From NCBI GenBank assembly GCA_003484265.1, contig DNDO01000142.1, forward strand, positions 3,862 through 16,756: a stretch of DNA of 12,895 nt, given 5' to 3'. The first letter of the stretch is position 1, and every line of letters starts with the position of its first letter. Positions 1 through 6,906 of this stretch are shown here, one piece after another. The position numbers and the translations under genes were made by a program. The notes beneath the pieces were generated by a model. That model was not told where the DNA came from. It was given only the letters and a program-made list of their open reading frames with translations, and did not search any database. Origin of the DNA: Anaerolineae bacterium. Its GTDB lineage: Bacteria; Chloroflexota; Anaerolineae; Anaerolineales; Villigracilaceae.

Positions 1-26
1 CAGTCATGACTGCCGTCCCTTTTTAT
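1..26. terminator. Partial terminator hairpin cut by the window edge
   Basis: Positions 1-12 form a perfect 12-base palindrome (cagtcatgactg). The bases that follow, ccgtcccttttt, look like the rest of a right arm plus a T-run, whose left arm would lie before position 1. It sits 13 bases or so past the stop of the minus-strand carboxypeptidase gene, and the A-run/T-run arrangement could work in both directions. The core GTCCC-TTTT matches the hairpins at 2563-2603 and 3427-3459. The left half is inferred, because it is outside the window. Confidence 0.5.
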
Positions 27-39
27 ATCTCTAACATAT

Positions 40-1839
40 TTACGGCGTATACCTCACTTGGACACCAGCCCAGTCGAGCGAGTAATCGCGTGAAGTATTA
101 CTGGCGACCATTACAAGCCGAACGCGGAAGTTCGCGTTGTCGAAGTCGGTATTCGTCCATGTGCGTCCCCAGGTATTGGTGACTCCGCCGAGGATATACA
201 TGGTTTCCGCAGTGGAAAGCGTGGCGGAAGTAATGGTGGAAGTCCATGTTGCGCCGCCGTTCCAGGAGAGTTGCACGCAGAAGCGTGGGGCACCGCTGGT
301 GCTATCCACTTTCGAGTTCAACTTGACCTCGATACCCTGGATCGTCGATCCTGCCGGGATACTGAACCCAAAGTTCGATAACACATGCCTGTCCTTATTT
401 GCGCTTGTGCAGGATGTGCTTGTGCCGTTACCGCTGTTGGTATCTACGGCGAACAATCCGTCTTCAGTGAGCATATTGTTTGCACTGGTCTGGAAGCCGT
501 TGTTATCGCCCGAACCGCTCGTGACTGCGGCTTGCGATGTGGCGCTTCGGAATCCTGTGCTTGTCGCCACACAATACTCATTGCTCTTGCCGATCACGCC
601 ATAGGGGCAAGCCGCCTGCTGAATCAGATACAGGACTGCTTCCCGATTGCGAGCCGTTTCCGCGGGAATGACTTCATCCGGCGGGTAGAAGCCGCCCTGT
701 GAGGAAGTCTTCGGATACATCTCAAAGGTGTAGTTCAAAATGCCGTGTTGCCCATACAGCCAATCCACGATGGTACCGTCTGTGATGTAAAGGTCGCTGG
801 ATTGTTCGGGGGTGTAGCCGTTTGTAGCCGCCATTGCCTGCCCCATGGTGACCATGGTGTTCCAATCATCGAGGGTCAGGTCGGCTGGCACATCGGTGGT
901 AGTGTAGCCGAATGGCCACAGGATCAATTCACTATAGGTATGGAAGTCAATGGCGACCGTGATCTGCTGCTTGCCGTTGACAACGCGTGAATTGACGAAG
1001 TTACGGATCACCTGTGTTTCGGGGGCGGAGAAGGCCGAAGGACCCCGATAGGTTTCACTGCTGGTCGAGCCGCTGGACCCGCCGCAGCATCCCCAACGGT
1101 AGCCCCAGTTGCGGTTCAGGTCGGTTCCCACATAGGATGAACCGGCGTTTGGCTGGCGGTTCTTTCTCCACGAGCGGTAGGTTCCTGTCGCTATATCATA
1201 TTCCCCGCCGTCGGGGTTGACATCGAATACCAGCCAGATTTCGCGACTATTGACGAGGTCGGTAATCTGTTGGTTCGAACCGTATTCGTCTGTGAGCATC
1301 TTGAGGGTATACAACGCCATCTCGACTGTAAGATGTTCGCGCGCGTGCTGGTGATGGGTGAACAACACTTCCGGTTCGGATTCGTCAGTGCCGACGTTAT
1401 CCGAGATCTTGCCAGCCCAGATGGTTCTGCCTTCATAAGTGGTTCCGATGGAGAAGAGGTCGAAGATGGCTGGGTGGTCGTTCTCCGCCTGCTGGATCTC
1501 AGCGACCATCTCGGCATAATCGTGATATGCCGAGTCGGCGGATGGGAATGCCATGGTGACTGCCTGCTCGTAGGTGGGCTGTTCGAGAGTAATCCCCAGT
1601 TTTCTTTCGATCGATTTTTTCTCGGATGCGGTCGCTTCCACCAGCACGTAATCGTGACCGGCTTCCAGGATCAAGGCGCCTGTCGCGGCGATGACAGAGC
1701 GGGTTTCCACGTCGAACACATTCGGAATGTAGTAGATTATGGTTTCATCTGACTGCCCCTGGGCTGTCGCTGCGGACGACAAACTAAACATCATTACGAT
1801 CAGCAATGCCCAACGGATCCAATTTCTGCTTGTAAACAT
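40..1839 (-). CDS. Secreted M14-family zinc carboxypeptidase with C-terminal beta-sandwich-like domain
   Basis: This is a secreted metallopeptidase that should remove C-terminal residues from peptides outside the cell. Numbering is from the ATG at 1839 (599 residues). That start is chosen because AAGGAG lies 6 bases upstream and a signal peptide begins there (MFTSRNW, hydrophobic core, then SSAATAQG). The frame is open to a TTG at 1899, but no ribosome site precedes it. The M14 active site is complete: zinc ligands H165 and E168 (HARE) and H300 (DFHTYSE), substrate-binding R225/R228 (WRKNR) and N242-R243 (LNRNW), a Tyr248-like Y351, and catalytic E373 (TFEMYP). Residues up to about 100 before the catalytic domain look like a propeptide. 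From about 411 to the end is a separate domain (FSIPAGSTIQGIEV, WTNTDFDNANFRVRL) of a kind often attached to secreted proteins, possibly a binding domain. It is probably co-transcribed with the lipoprotein gene 103 bases upstream. Substrate preference is not evident. Confidence 0.93.
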   Translation of the reverse strand: MFTSRNWIRWALLIVMMFSLSSAATAQGQSDETIIYYIPNVFDVETRSVIAATGALILEAGHDYVLVEATASEKKSIERKLGITLEQPTYEQAVTMAFPSADSAYHDYAEMVAEIQQAENDHPAIFDLFSIGTTYEGRTIWAGKISDNVGTDESEPEVLFTHHQHAREHLTVEMALYTLKMLTDEYGSNQQITDLVNSREIWLVFDVNPDGGEYDIATGTYRSWRKNRQPNAGSSYVGTDLNRNWGYRWGCCGGSSGSTSSETYRGPSAFSAPETQVIRNFVNSRVVNGKQQITVAIDFHTYSELILWPFGYTTTDVPADLTLDDWNTMVTMGQAMAATNGYTPEQSSDLYITDGTIVDWLYGQHGILNYTFEMYPKTSSQGGFYPPDEVIPAETARNREAVLYLIQQAACPYGVIGKSNEYCVATSTGFRSATSQAAVTSGSGDNNGFQTSANNMLTEDGLFAVDTNSGNGTSTSCTSANKDRHVLSNFGFSIPAGSTIQGIEVKLNSKVDSTSGAPRFCVQLSWNGGATWTSTITSATLSTAETMYILGGVTNTWGRTWTNTDFDNANFRVRLVMVASNTSRDYSLDWAGVQVRYTP

Positions 1840-1942
1840 TTGAATCTCCTTTTCATAGTTAACGGTACGGTTGCGATGTCTTACTCTGATCTCTGACAAT
1901 GATGTGTGGGTTAATATATAGATTTCCGCTTACCTCCTTGAA

Positions 1943-2479
1943 TTACCGATAAAAGTCGACCCATTGAATCTCAAAGGAATTCCCGGTTTCCTGCAGAAAT
2001 TCTTTTGGTAGTTCCACCTCGAAGTACCCCTGTATCAGAGGTATGTCTGGTGTCTCTTGATCTGAAACGATCCTGATGTCTAACCAATAGGGATGTATGG
2101 GCGTGATGGGACTTTCTTCGCCAGCCGATATACTTTTTTGATTATTGCCCGTTAAAACCCCAGCGCTCGAAAAAGAGGCGGAAATCGTGGTTTGCTTCGA
2201 AATCAGACGAAATTCCTCCAGTCCCGTAAGATGCAGACGGACAATCATCGTCTCCGGCATCGTTCCGGATCCGAGTTCGATATTCGCCGAACCAATTCCA
2301 TTAGGGCTTTGGATAGTTATTACTGTTTCATTGTCCCCTTGCTTAATTTGCGCCTCGTCTGAATGATCTGCGACGGTGACGTGGAAAACGGGTTGCGGTG
2401 TTGGTGTGCTTAAAGATGACCTGGCACACGCGCCCAGTAAAAGGGGAAGAAGTAGCGCAAACGGGATGAGACGTTTCAT
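1943..2479 (-). CDS. Lipoprotein of a conserved uncharacterised type
   Basis: A 178-residue predicted lipoprotein of unknown function. The start at 2479 gives a textbook lipoprotein signal: MKRL, a Leu-rich core, and lipobox LGAC with the lipidated Cys at residue 18. The frame stays open upstream to 2638, but that would bury the signal peptide and run through the terminator at 2563-2603. A weak AAAAGG lies about 8 bases before the ATG. After a short Thr/Pro linker (STPTPQP) the mature part is rich in beta-strand patterns, including SPNGIGSANIELG, VRLHLTGLEEFRL and a C-terminal GYFEVELPKEFL...WVDFYR. I recall similar GYFEV...DFYR endings in uncharacterised proteins of other bacteria, but I cannot name a family. 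No catalytic motif is visible. It lies directly upstream of the carboxypeptidase gene on the same strand with no terminator between them, so the two are probably co-expressed. Confidence 0.8.
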   Translation of the reverse strand: MKRLIPFALLLPLLLGACARSSLSTPTPQPVFHVTVADHSDEAQIKQGDNETVITIQSPNGIGSANIELGSGTMPETMIVRLHLTGLEEFRLISKQTTISASFSSAGVLTGNNQKSISAGEESPITPIHPYWLDIRIVSDQETPDIPLIQGYFEVELPKEFLQETGNSFEIQWVDFYR

Positions 2480-2562
2480 TGCCCGAACCTTTTGAAATTT
2501 GATTTTACAGTAATAGTATAGCATGCCTGTCAAGCCCCCTCCCATCGCTCCCGAGGCAATAA

Positions 2563-2603
2563 AACAAAACGGGACTGCGTTCTGTCCGCAGTCCCGTTTT
2601 GTT
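2563..2603 (-). terminator. Strong intrinsic terminator hairpin
   Basis: A perfect 17-base inverted repeat (2563-2579 and 2587-2603) encloses a 7-base loop. The stem core is cgggactgcg/cgcagtcccg, flanked by A-rich and T-rich ends. Read on the minus strand it follows the lipoprotein stop at 2653 by 49 bases and ends in GTTTTGTTTTATT. The A/T symmetry means it could stop transcripts from either side. It separates the 3285-2653 gene from the 2479-40 unit. Confidence 0.85.
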
Positions 2604-2652
2604 ATTGAAACTTCGTGCCACTTGGCAATCGTGGACAAAGTTGCCCGGATAT

Positions 2653-3285
2653 TTACTCGCCTATCATAATGGACACTTCGTCAATATGGTAACAGCCTTC
2701 GGATTTACTCCCCGGCACCGGCTTCATGGTCAAATCCGCCATTGTGATCTCGACTGGTTTCTTCAGAGTACCGTTCTCCTCTCCAAGAGACGTGATGGTC
2801 ACCTCGCCGGCTGTTGCCAGATACGGGTTGACATCATCGGGCACTAAATAGATGCAGATCCCGTTCCTATTGCAGTCCGGCTTGAAGGTTCCAGTCTGAC
2901 CTGTCCACCCCGACCCATATACAGTATACAATTCAACATTAAAGTAAAAGCCCGATTCGTTATCGTGGAATTGATAGAAAGGATCGCTGCCGGTGGAGTA
3001 AGCCGCATGAAGCGGACCCCAACTCTCAGAATTGAGTGTTACCAGGGGGCATCCATCCCCGGCAAGTTGTTCCATATCGATCTCTATCGGCGCTACAGGT
3101 ATTGCAGTTTCGGTGGGAGGCGGTTGGGTTTCAGTTGGGGGGGCATCGGTTGCGGTCGATACCTCGGTTACGGCTTCGGTACCAGGGATGGCTGACGAAT
3201 CGTCTGCCGCCCCACTCGGACCGCAACCGGCAACAAAGATCACCAATATAACCAACAAGATTGGAAATATCCTTAATGTTCTCAT
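2653..3285 (-). CDS. Lipoprotein with Thr/Pro-rich linker, function unknown
   Basis: A 210-residue predicted lipoprotein. The ATG at 3285 has AAAGGAG 7 bases upstream and opens a signal peptide ending in lipobox VAGC (Cys 21). Residues about 30-66 are a low-complexity Ala/Thr/Pro/Glu linker (TEAVTEVSTATDAPPTETQ, then PPPTETAIPVAP), probably unstructured and holding the folded part away from the membrane. The remaining 140 residues hold four Cys (GDGCPLV, KPDCNRNGICIYL, SEGCYHID) that could form two disulfides outside the cell. No enzyme motif is visible and I do not recognise a family. It appears to be a single-gene unit: the hairpin at 3427-3459 lies upstream and the one at 2563-2603 downstream. 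A role in binding or envelope structure is only a guess. Confidence 0.82.
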   Translation of the reverse strand: MRTLRIFPILLVILVIFVAGCGPSGAADDSSAIPGTEAVTEVSTATDAPPTETQPPPTETAIPVAPIEIDMEQLAGDGCPLVTLNSESWGPLHAAYSTGSDPFYQFHDNESGFYFNVELYTVYGSGWTGQTGTFKPDCNRNGICIYLVPDDVNPYLATAGEVTITSLGEENGTLKKPVEITMADLTMKPVPGSKSEGCYHIDEVSIMIGE

Positions 3286-3426
3286 TAAATTCTCCTTTCA
3301 ACGATCTTCAAAAGATGCAGCCGCAAGACCCCTTACAACCGCAACGACGAATTAATATCCCCAGCTTGTTGTATTGTCCCACGATTTCAGATGAGGGGCA
3401 AGTGATGGTGCAGTTCAGGGAATCAA

Positions 3427-3459
3427 AAACGGGACAGCGATCTAGGTACTGTCCCGTTT
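3427..3459 (-). terminator. Intrinsic terminator hairpin
   Basis: An 11-base perfect inverted repeat, aaacgggacag (3427-3437) and ctgtcccgttt (3449-3459), has an 11-base loop and A-run/T-run flanks. On the minus strand it follows the stop of the membrane-protein gene (3487) by 27 bases and ends in CCCGTTTTTGATT. Its stem core is nearly the same as that of the hairpin at 2563-2603. Confidence 0.8.
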
Positions 3460-3486
3460 CGATTTGGGTAAAAGGTTGAAGGAATG

Positions 3487-3885
3487 TTATTGTGGAGATT
3501 TGCTCACAGCGACAGTCACACTGCTGATCACCATCACCAACGCCACCGGTGCCCAGATGGTCCGTTCGTCTGCGCTGGGTGTGATGAGATTCAGCACAAG
3601 GCTCAACCCTGAGAATGCCACGACCACCCAGACCAGCCAGCGTGAGGCACGCGACCATTTTGGCAGAGCAAGACCCGCATGAGCCAAAACGACGGATGCC
3701 AACAAGGCAAGGATCACAGCTTGTATGGCCGCGGCAACGCGCAGTTCAGGCGGGAATTGACCGGGAAACGCCCCGCCCATGGCGTATTCTCCCCATGGGG
3801 CGCCGAGCGCCAAAGCGATTTGAAAAACGATCACACCGGCAGATAGGATTGCATAGGTGCGTGCAGCCACAAGTTTTATATTCAA
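3487..3885 (-). CDS. Small membrane protein with four predicted helices
   Basis: A 132-residue integral membrane protein of unknown function. Four hydrophobic stretches are visible: about 8-28 (YAILSAGVIVFQIALALG), 50-70 (AAAIQAVILALLASVVLAHA), 83-102 (WLVWVVVAFSGLSLVLNLI) and 112-127 (WAPVALVMVISSVTVAV). A loop after helix 1 carries APWGEYAMGGAFPGQFPPELR, a Gly/Pro-rich pattern I associate with a widespread uncharacterised membrane-protein family. The start is a TTG at 3883-3885: GGGAGA lies 7 bases upstream, and no in-frame ATG exists before the stop codon at 3907-3909. The gene begins 36 bases after the DUF4919-like lipoprotein gene, so the two are probably one operon ending at the hairpin at 3427-3459. 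Confidence 0.78.
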   Translation of the reverse strand: MNIKLVAARTYAILSAGVIVFQIALALGAPWGEYAMGGAFPGQFPPELRVAAAIQAVILALLASVVLAHAGLALPKWSRASRWLVWVVVAFSGLSLVLNLITPSADERTIWAPVALVMVISSVTVAVSKSPQ

Positions 3886-3921
3886 AAGATATCTCCCATT
3901 GATGGATTATTTTTTTATTTT

Positions 3922-4656
3922 CTATTGCGGTATGGAGTTGTTCAGCCATTTATATGGAATGCTGATGTCGAAATAAACTGTCGTTTGCTCGTTCGTGTCT
4001 GCGGCGATGCCTGTAAAGATATCATAGGGAACTCCATTTTCTTCCACGAATGACTGATCGCTGTCCTGCAGCCCGAGGATGGTGAGCATAAAATGTTCCT
4101 CTTCGATTTGGATGACGATAAAAGCCGTTTCCGGACTCCTGCCGTTGCCTGATTCCGCAATGGAAGAGATGATCCCTCTCAAAAAGTAATTGTGAAATTC
4201 GGCGTTTTGTTGGTCTCCCAGGGCTTGATACGATTGAAGAAGTATAAAATGGGGATCGGGTAAAAGGTAGTTCTTCTCCAGTATTCGGCTGGCAAGCTCG
4301 ACTGCCAATTGAAAATCATTGTTGTCATAGGCGTCGTACATCGAACTAATTAATTCGCTGTTGTCAATATTATAGGGATCGTAATTCTCTGTCTGGGCAA
4401 AAGTCCAGCGGAGTTTGGTGAAGTCGAAGTCAGGGTCAGATCGCTTGACCTGTTCAAGCAGGATCATGTACGCCAGGTCCGGCGGCAATTGACTTACATC
4501 ACCTGCTTGCGGGGATGATCCGGGAGCGGCAGTTAAAGCAGGGGCTTGTGTCGCGGATACAGTTGGAACAGGTGTTTGCTGGGAGGCTGTACAACCTGAC
4601 GCGAACAAAGTGATACTGCCGATGATCAAAATGGTATGCTTGTAGAACGATTTCAT
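3922..4656 (-). CDS. DUF4919-like lipoprotein
   Basis: A 244-residue predicted lipoprotein: MKSFYK, a hydrophobic stretch, then lipobox ASGC with Cys 22, followed by a Thr/Pro/Ala linker to about residue 55. The mature part resembles the DUF4919 family as I remember it: a FDFTKLRWTFAQTENYDPY segment (about 78-96), a helical middle with a tetratricopeptide-like helix pair (DNNDFQLAVELASRILEKNY, then HFILLQSYQALGDQQNAEFH), and a C-terminal part with GRSPETAFIVIQIEEEHFML and TVYFDIS. The family has no known function. The ATG at 4656 has a modest GAGAG about 6 bases upstream, and a perfect TATAAT lies 53 bases before the start codon. The next gene, the small membrane protein, follows by 36 bases. 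The family assignment is from memory of the pattern and needs a profile search. Confidence 0.8.
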   Translation of the reverse strand: MKSFYKHTILIIGSITLFASGCTASQQTPVPTVSATQAPALTAAPGSSPQAGDVSQLPPDLAYMILLEQVKRSDPDFDFTKLRWTFAQTENYDPYNIDNSELISSMYDAYDNNDFQLAVELASRILEKNYLLPDPHFILLQSYQALGDQQNAEFHNYFLRGIISSIAESGNGRSPETAFIVIQIEEEHFMLTILGLQDSDQSFVEENGVPYDIFTGIAADTNEQTTVYFDISIPYKWLNNSIPQ

Positions 4657-4708
4657 GCTTTCTCTCTTTTCAAGGTGAAATTTTTTCTATGTTCTCCCCT
4701 TCGCGCAA

Positions 4709-4714
4709 ATTATA
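4709..4714 (-). promoter_or_regulatory. -10 box of the 4656-3487 unit
   Basis: A perfect TATAAT on the minus strand lies 52 bases before the ATG of the DUF4919-like gene. The hexamer 17 bases upstream (GCGCAA) is a poor -35 match. That hexamer and the TTGCGC directly after the -10 form an inverted repeat (4703-4708 and 4732-4737) around the box, which could be an operator. Confidence 0.5.
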
Positions 4715-4746
4715 CTTCATGCACAGTTCCGTTGCGCTCACCTTTA

Positions 4747-5580
4747 TTATCTGTTTTTATTACTTTCCTCAACTCTGTCCAACCAGATATTCATCAGAAA
4801 ACCAATGGTTTCCTGGCTATCCTCGCTCAAATGTCCCATGCGGTCAAGCACGGCATAACTTGCGCGCGGATAATTTTTCAGCAGGCTAAAAGCATCCACG
4901 TATCCGACGCTGGAGTCCTGTCGTCCGGTTACTATTAGGGAGGGACGTTCGAACGGCGCGGGAAGAGCGTCTACATCAAATGAAAAGGCGTATTTCGCTG
5001 GGTCAGTTCTGATTTGGTTTAGGAATTCGGCGTTGCCATTTTCGCCATCGGAGCTTTCAGGAAATGCCCGAATTTCCTCTAGCCATTTGCGTGTGTGGAC
5101 GACAGACATGCTCCAAATGAATTCCTCCATTTTGGTGAGCTGAATGCCGTCCATTGATTCTTCAACAATAACTTCGTGTGGCGGAACTGTCCGCCTGTTA
5201 TCCTCGGCAAAGATAACGGGGACGATCATCGCAATTCCCGTAACGCGTTCGGGTCGTTTCAAGACGATACCGCGGGCAAGATACGCGCCGAGAGATAACC
5301 CCAGCAGGGAATAGTTTTTGCCCTCAGTAATCTTATCAACGGCAGCGAGAACAACATCCAGTATTTGATCCTGGTTCTTGATCGAATCTTTGCCTGCGGT
5401 TTTGCCGTGACCAGGCGGGTCGATATAAATTCTCTGCCAGCCATTCCTATCTTGAAATGAAGGCTCGACCAGGTGTTCCATCAAGCGTGCGGGGATACCC
5501 CAACCTGGGAGAATGACGATGGGATCACCCTCGCCGAATGTCTCATAATGGACAGTGATATTCTCAAGTACACATTCCAT
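4747..5580 (-). CDS. Alpha/beta hydrolase
   Basis: A 277-residue cytoplasmic protein of the alpha/beta-hydrolase fold with no signal peptide. Visible elements in order: N-terminal strand VHYETFG, oxyanion region ILPGWGIPARL (about 23-33), the strand-4 pattern IYIDPPGHGKT, the nucleophile elbow GLSLGA with Ser 96, a lid region rich in helices (about 125-200, containing several Trp and acidic residues), the acid TGRQDSSVGY with Asp 222, and the general base MGHLSED with His 250. The Ser-Asp-His triad is thus complete. Substrate cannot be assigned; esterases, lactonases and haloalkane-type hydrolases share this plan, though a Ser nucleophile argues against a dehalogenase. The ATG at 5580 has AGGAG 5 bases upstream and a perfect -10 box about 40 bases upstream. 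It lies 140 bases after the flavoenzyme gene and probably has its own promoter. Confidence 0.9.
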   Translation of the reverse strand: MECVLENITVHYETFGEGDPIVILPGWGIPARLMEHLVEPSFQDRNGWQRIYIDPPGHGKTAGKDSIKNQDQILDVVLAAVDKITEGKNYSLLGLSLGAYLARGIVLKRPERVTGIAMIVPVIFAEDNRRTVPPHEVIVEESMDGIQLTKMEEFIWSMSVVHTRKWLEEIRAFPESSDGENGNAEFLNQIRTDPAKYAFSFDVDALPAPFERPSLIVTGRQDSSVGYVDAFSLLKNYPRASYAVLDRMGHLSEDSQETIGFLMNIWLDRVEESNKNR

Positions 5581-5620
5581 GCCTGCTCCTGTTGTTCGCT
5601 TGGATTAATAATTTGAAAAG

Positions 5621-5626
5621 ATTATA
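5621..5626 (-). promoter_or_regulatory. -10 box of the alpha/beta hydrolase gene
   Basis: TATAAT on the minus strand lies 40 bases before the ATG at 5580. No good -35 box is seen at 16-18 bases. An 8-base palindrome tcacgtga (5656-5663) sits near -45 relative to the expected transcript start and could be a regulator site, but a single palindrome of this size can occur by chance. Confidence 0.45.
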
Positions 5627-5720
5627 CGCCCTCTTCTTCAAGCTTAATTGAAATGTCACGTGAGAAAACCTCCTCTTGTTACCGAATCAACTCTCGGCTG
5701 AGTCCGAAGCGATGCAGTTT

Positions 5721-6890
5721 CTATTTCCAAATATTCCCATACCCATATTCGCCCTCCAGCAACTTCCCCTCCGCGAAGCGGCTGAATCGAAATGGCGTGA
5801 TATCCACCATCTTGGGTGTTCCGTCCAAAATCAACTCCGCCATGCTCGCACCCGCCGCGGGCGATGTTTTGAATCCGGTACCGCTCAGTCCGCAGGCGAG
5901 ATAGAAACCATCAGGACCCGCCGCGCTGTAGATGGCGCGCTGGTCGGGGGTGATGCCGTCGCGCCCCACGTGGATGGAGTGCAAGCCGCTCTGTTCGATT
6001 TTGGGAATGCGTCGCACCATCGCATCGATGAGTTTCTCAACGAACGTGGGCGTGGGCGATTGGTCCTCGGCATCAGGCGCTTCGCCGCGCAAGCTTTCAT
6101 CTTCGCCTGCGGCGAGGATAAGCGCACTGCCTTCGGGGCGGAAATAACAGTTGATGGTATCGTCGATCACAGCGGGGATTTTCCCAAGCGACGGCGGGCG
6201 ATGCAGGAACGCGACATCGTGAGTCCACGTCTCGAGCGGGACGTCTACATCGGCAAGTATTGCGACATGCTTCGCCCACGCTCCTGCCGCGCTGATAACT
6301 GTCGGCGCCGCATATCCACCTTTGGTTGTGCTGACGCCTTTTACCGCTCCACCCGACGTGTGGATGGCGGTTACCTCGCAGTTTTGAATCAACGTCGCAC
6401 CCTCCCGTTTGGCGGCTTCGATGAACGAGTTGGTCGTAAGCGTCGCATCGGCATAGCCTGAATCGGGTTCGTATGCGGCGAAGTCGAACTGGTCGGTGAG
6501 AAAATCAGGGACAAGTTTCTTTACATCGTCCGCCGAGATAACGGACGTGTTGATGCCGATGTGTTGTTGGTTGGCGACGTTTCCGCGCAAGTTTGCTTCG
6601 TGTTCACGTTTGGCGATCTGCATGAAACCTGTTTTTATAAACCCGCACTCTCCACCCACTCTTTCCTTCCAATTACTAAAATAATTTTTATAACTCTTGA
6701 ACGTCAACTCCGATTCAGCCGCAAGGTCATAATGCATACGGACGAGTCCGCTCGAGTGACCCGTCGCACCCGAAGCGACAGTCCTTCGGTCGAAAATGGC
6801 GACTTTCTGTCCGCGCTCGGCGAGGTGGAAGGCGATGCTTGCCCCCATCACGCCTGCGCCGATCACGATTGCATCATAGGTTTGTGTCAT
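5721..6890 (-). CDS. FAD-dependent oxidoreductase, sarcosine oxidase/DAO-like
   Basis: A 389-residue flavoenzyme of the D-amino-acid-oxidase-like family, which oxidises secondary or tertiary amines and related amino compounds. The FAD-binding Rossmann motif GAGVMG is at residues 11-16, followed by an acidic residue after strand 2 (IFDRR, D34, where many members have Glu). ASGATGHSSGLVR matches the conserved segment near the flavin. The second FAD stretch VISAAGAW is at about 198-205. The C-terminal block GITPDQRAIY...GFYLACGLSGTGFKTSPAAG and the ending FRFSRFAEGKLL...YGNIWK match sarcosine-oxidase-beta-like proteins. By eye, the Cys that carries FAD covalently in monomeric sarcosine oxidase is absent, so FAD is probably bound non-covalently. 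The start is at 6890 with AAAGGA 8 bases upstream. It follows the acetyltransferase gene by 85 bases. The true substrate is unknown. Confidence 0.88.
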   Translation of the reverse strand: MTQTYDAIVIGAGVMGASIAFHLAERGQKVAIFDRRTVASGATGHSSGLVRMHYDLAAESELTFKSYKNYFSNWKERVGGECGFIKTGFMQIAKREHEANLRGNVANQQHIGINTSVISADDVKKLVPDFLTDQFDFAAYEPDSGYADATLTTNSFIEAAKREGATLIQNCEVTAIHTSGGAVKGVSTTKGGYAAPTVISAAGAWAKHVAILADVDVPLETWTHDVAFLHRPPSLGKIPAVIDDTINCYFRPEGSALILAAGEDESLRGEAPDAEDQSPTPTFVEKLIDAMVRRIPKIEQSGLHSIHVGRDGITPDQRAIYSAAGPDGFYLACGLSGTGFKTSPAAGASMAELILDGTPKMVDITPFRFSRFAEGKLLEGEYGYGNIWK

Positions 6891-6906
6891 GGTTGTTTCC
6901 TTTTAG

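Noticed and set aside
1270..1752. Plus-strand open frame of 160 codons inside the carboxypeptidase gene
   Set aside because: It lies opposite the conserved M14 catalytic region and has no ribosome site or family resemblance.
1840..1899. Longer carboxypeptidase start (TTG at 1899)
   Set aside because: It adds 20 charged residues before the signal peptide and has no ribosome site, while 1839 has both a good site and a proper signal sequence.
1932..1940. A near-perfect ribosome site (AAGGAGGT on the minus strand) just after the lipoprotein stop
   Set aside because: No ATG, GTG or TTG lies at a usable distance; the carboxypeptidase has its own AAGGAG next to the ATG at 1839. Probably chance.
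2480..2638. Longer lipoprotein start at 2638
   Set aside because: It would run through the strong terminator hairpin at 2563-2603 and place the lipoprotein signal inside the protein.
3746..3949. Minus-strand open frame overlapping the end of the DUF4919-like gene and the start of the membrane-protein gene
   Set aside because: It overlaps two better-supported genes in another frame and its product has no recognisable features.
5640..5720. Possible terminator after the sarcosine-oxidase-like gene
   Set aside because: Only 3-4-base stems (for example actc/gagt) are found and no T-run follows, so no terminator is called.
5676..6461. Long plus-strand open frame of 261 codons across the flavoenzyme gene
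   Set aside because: The product is Arg-rich and shows no recognisable motif, and the opposite strand encodes a clear FAD oxidoreductase over the same bases.
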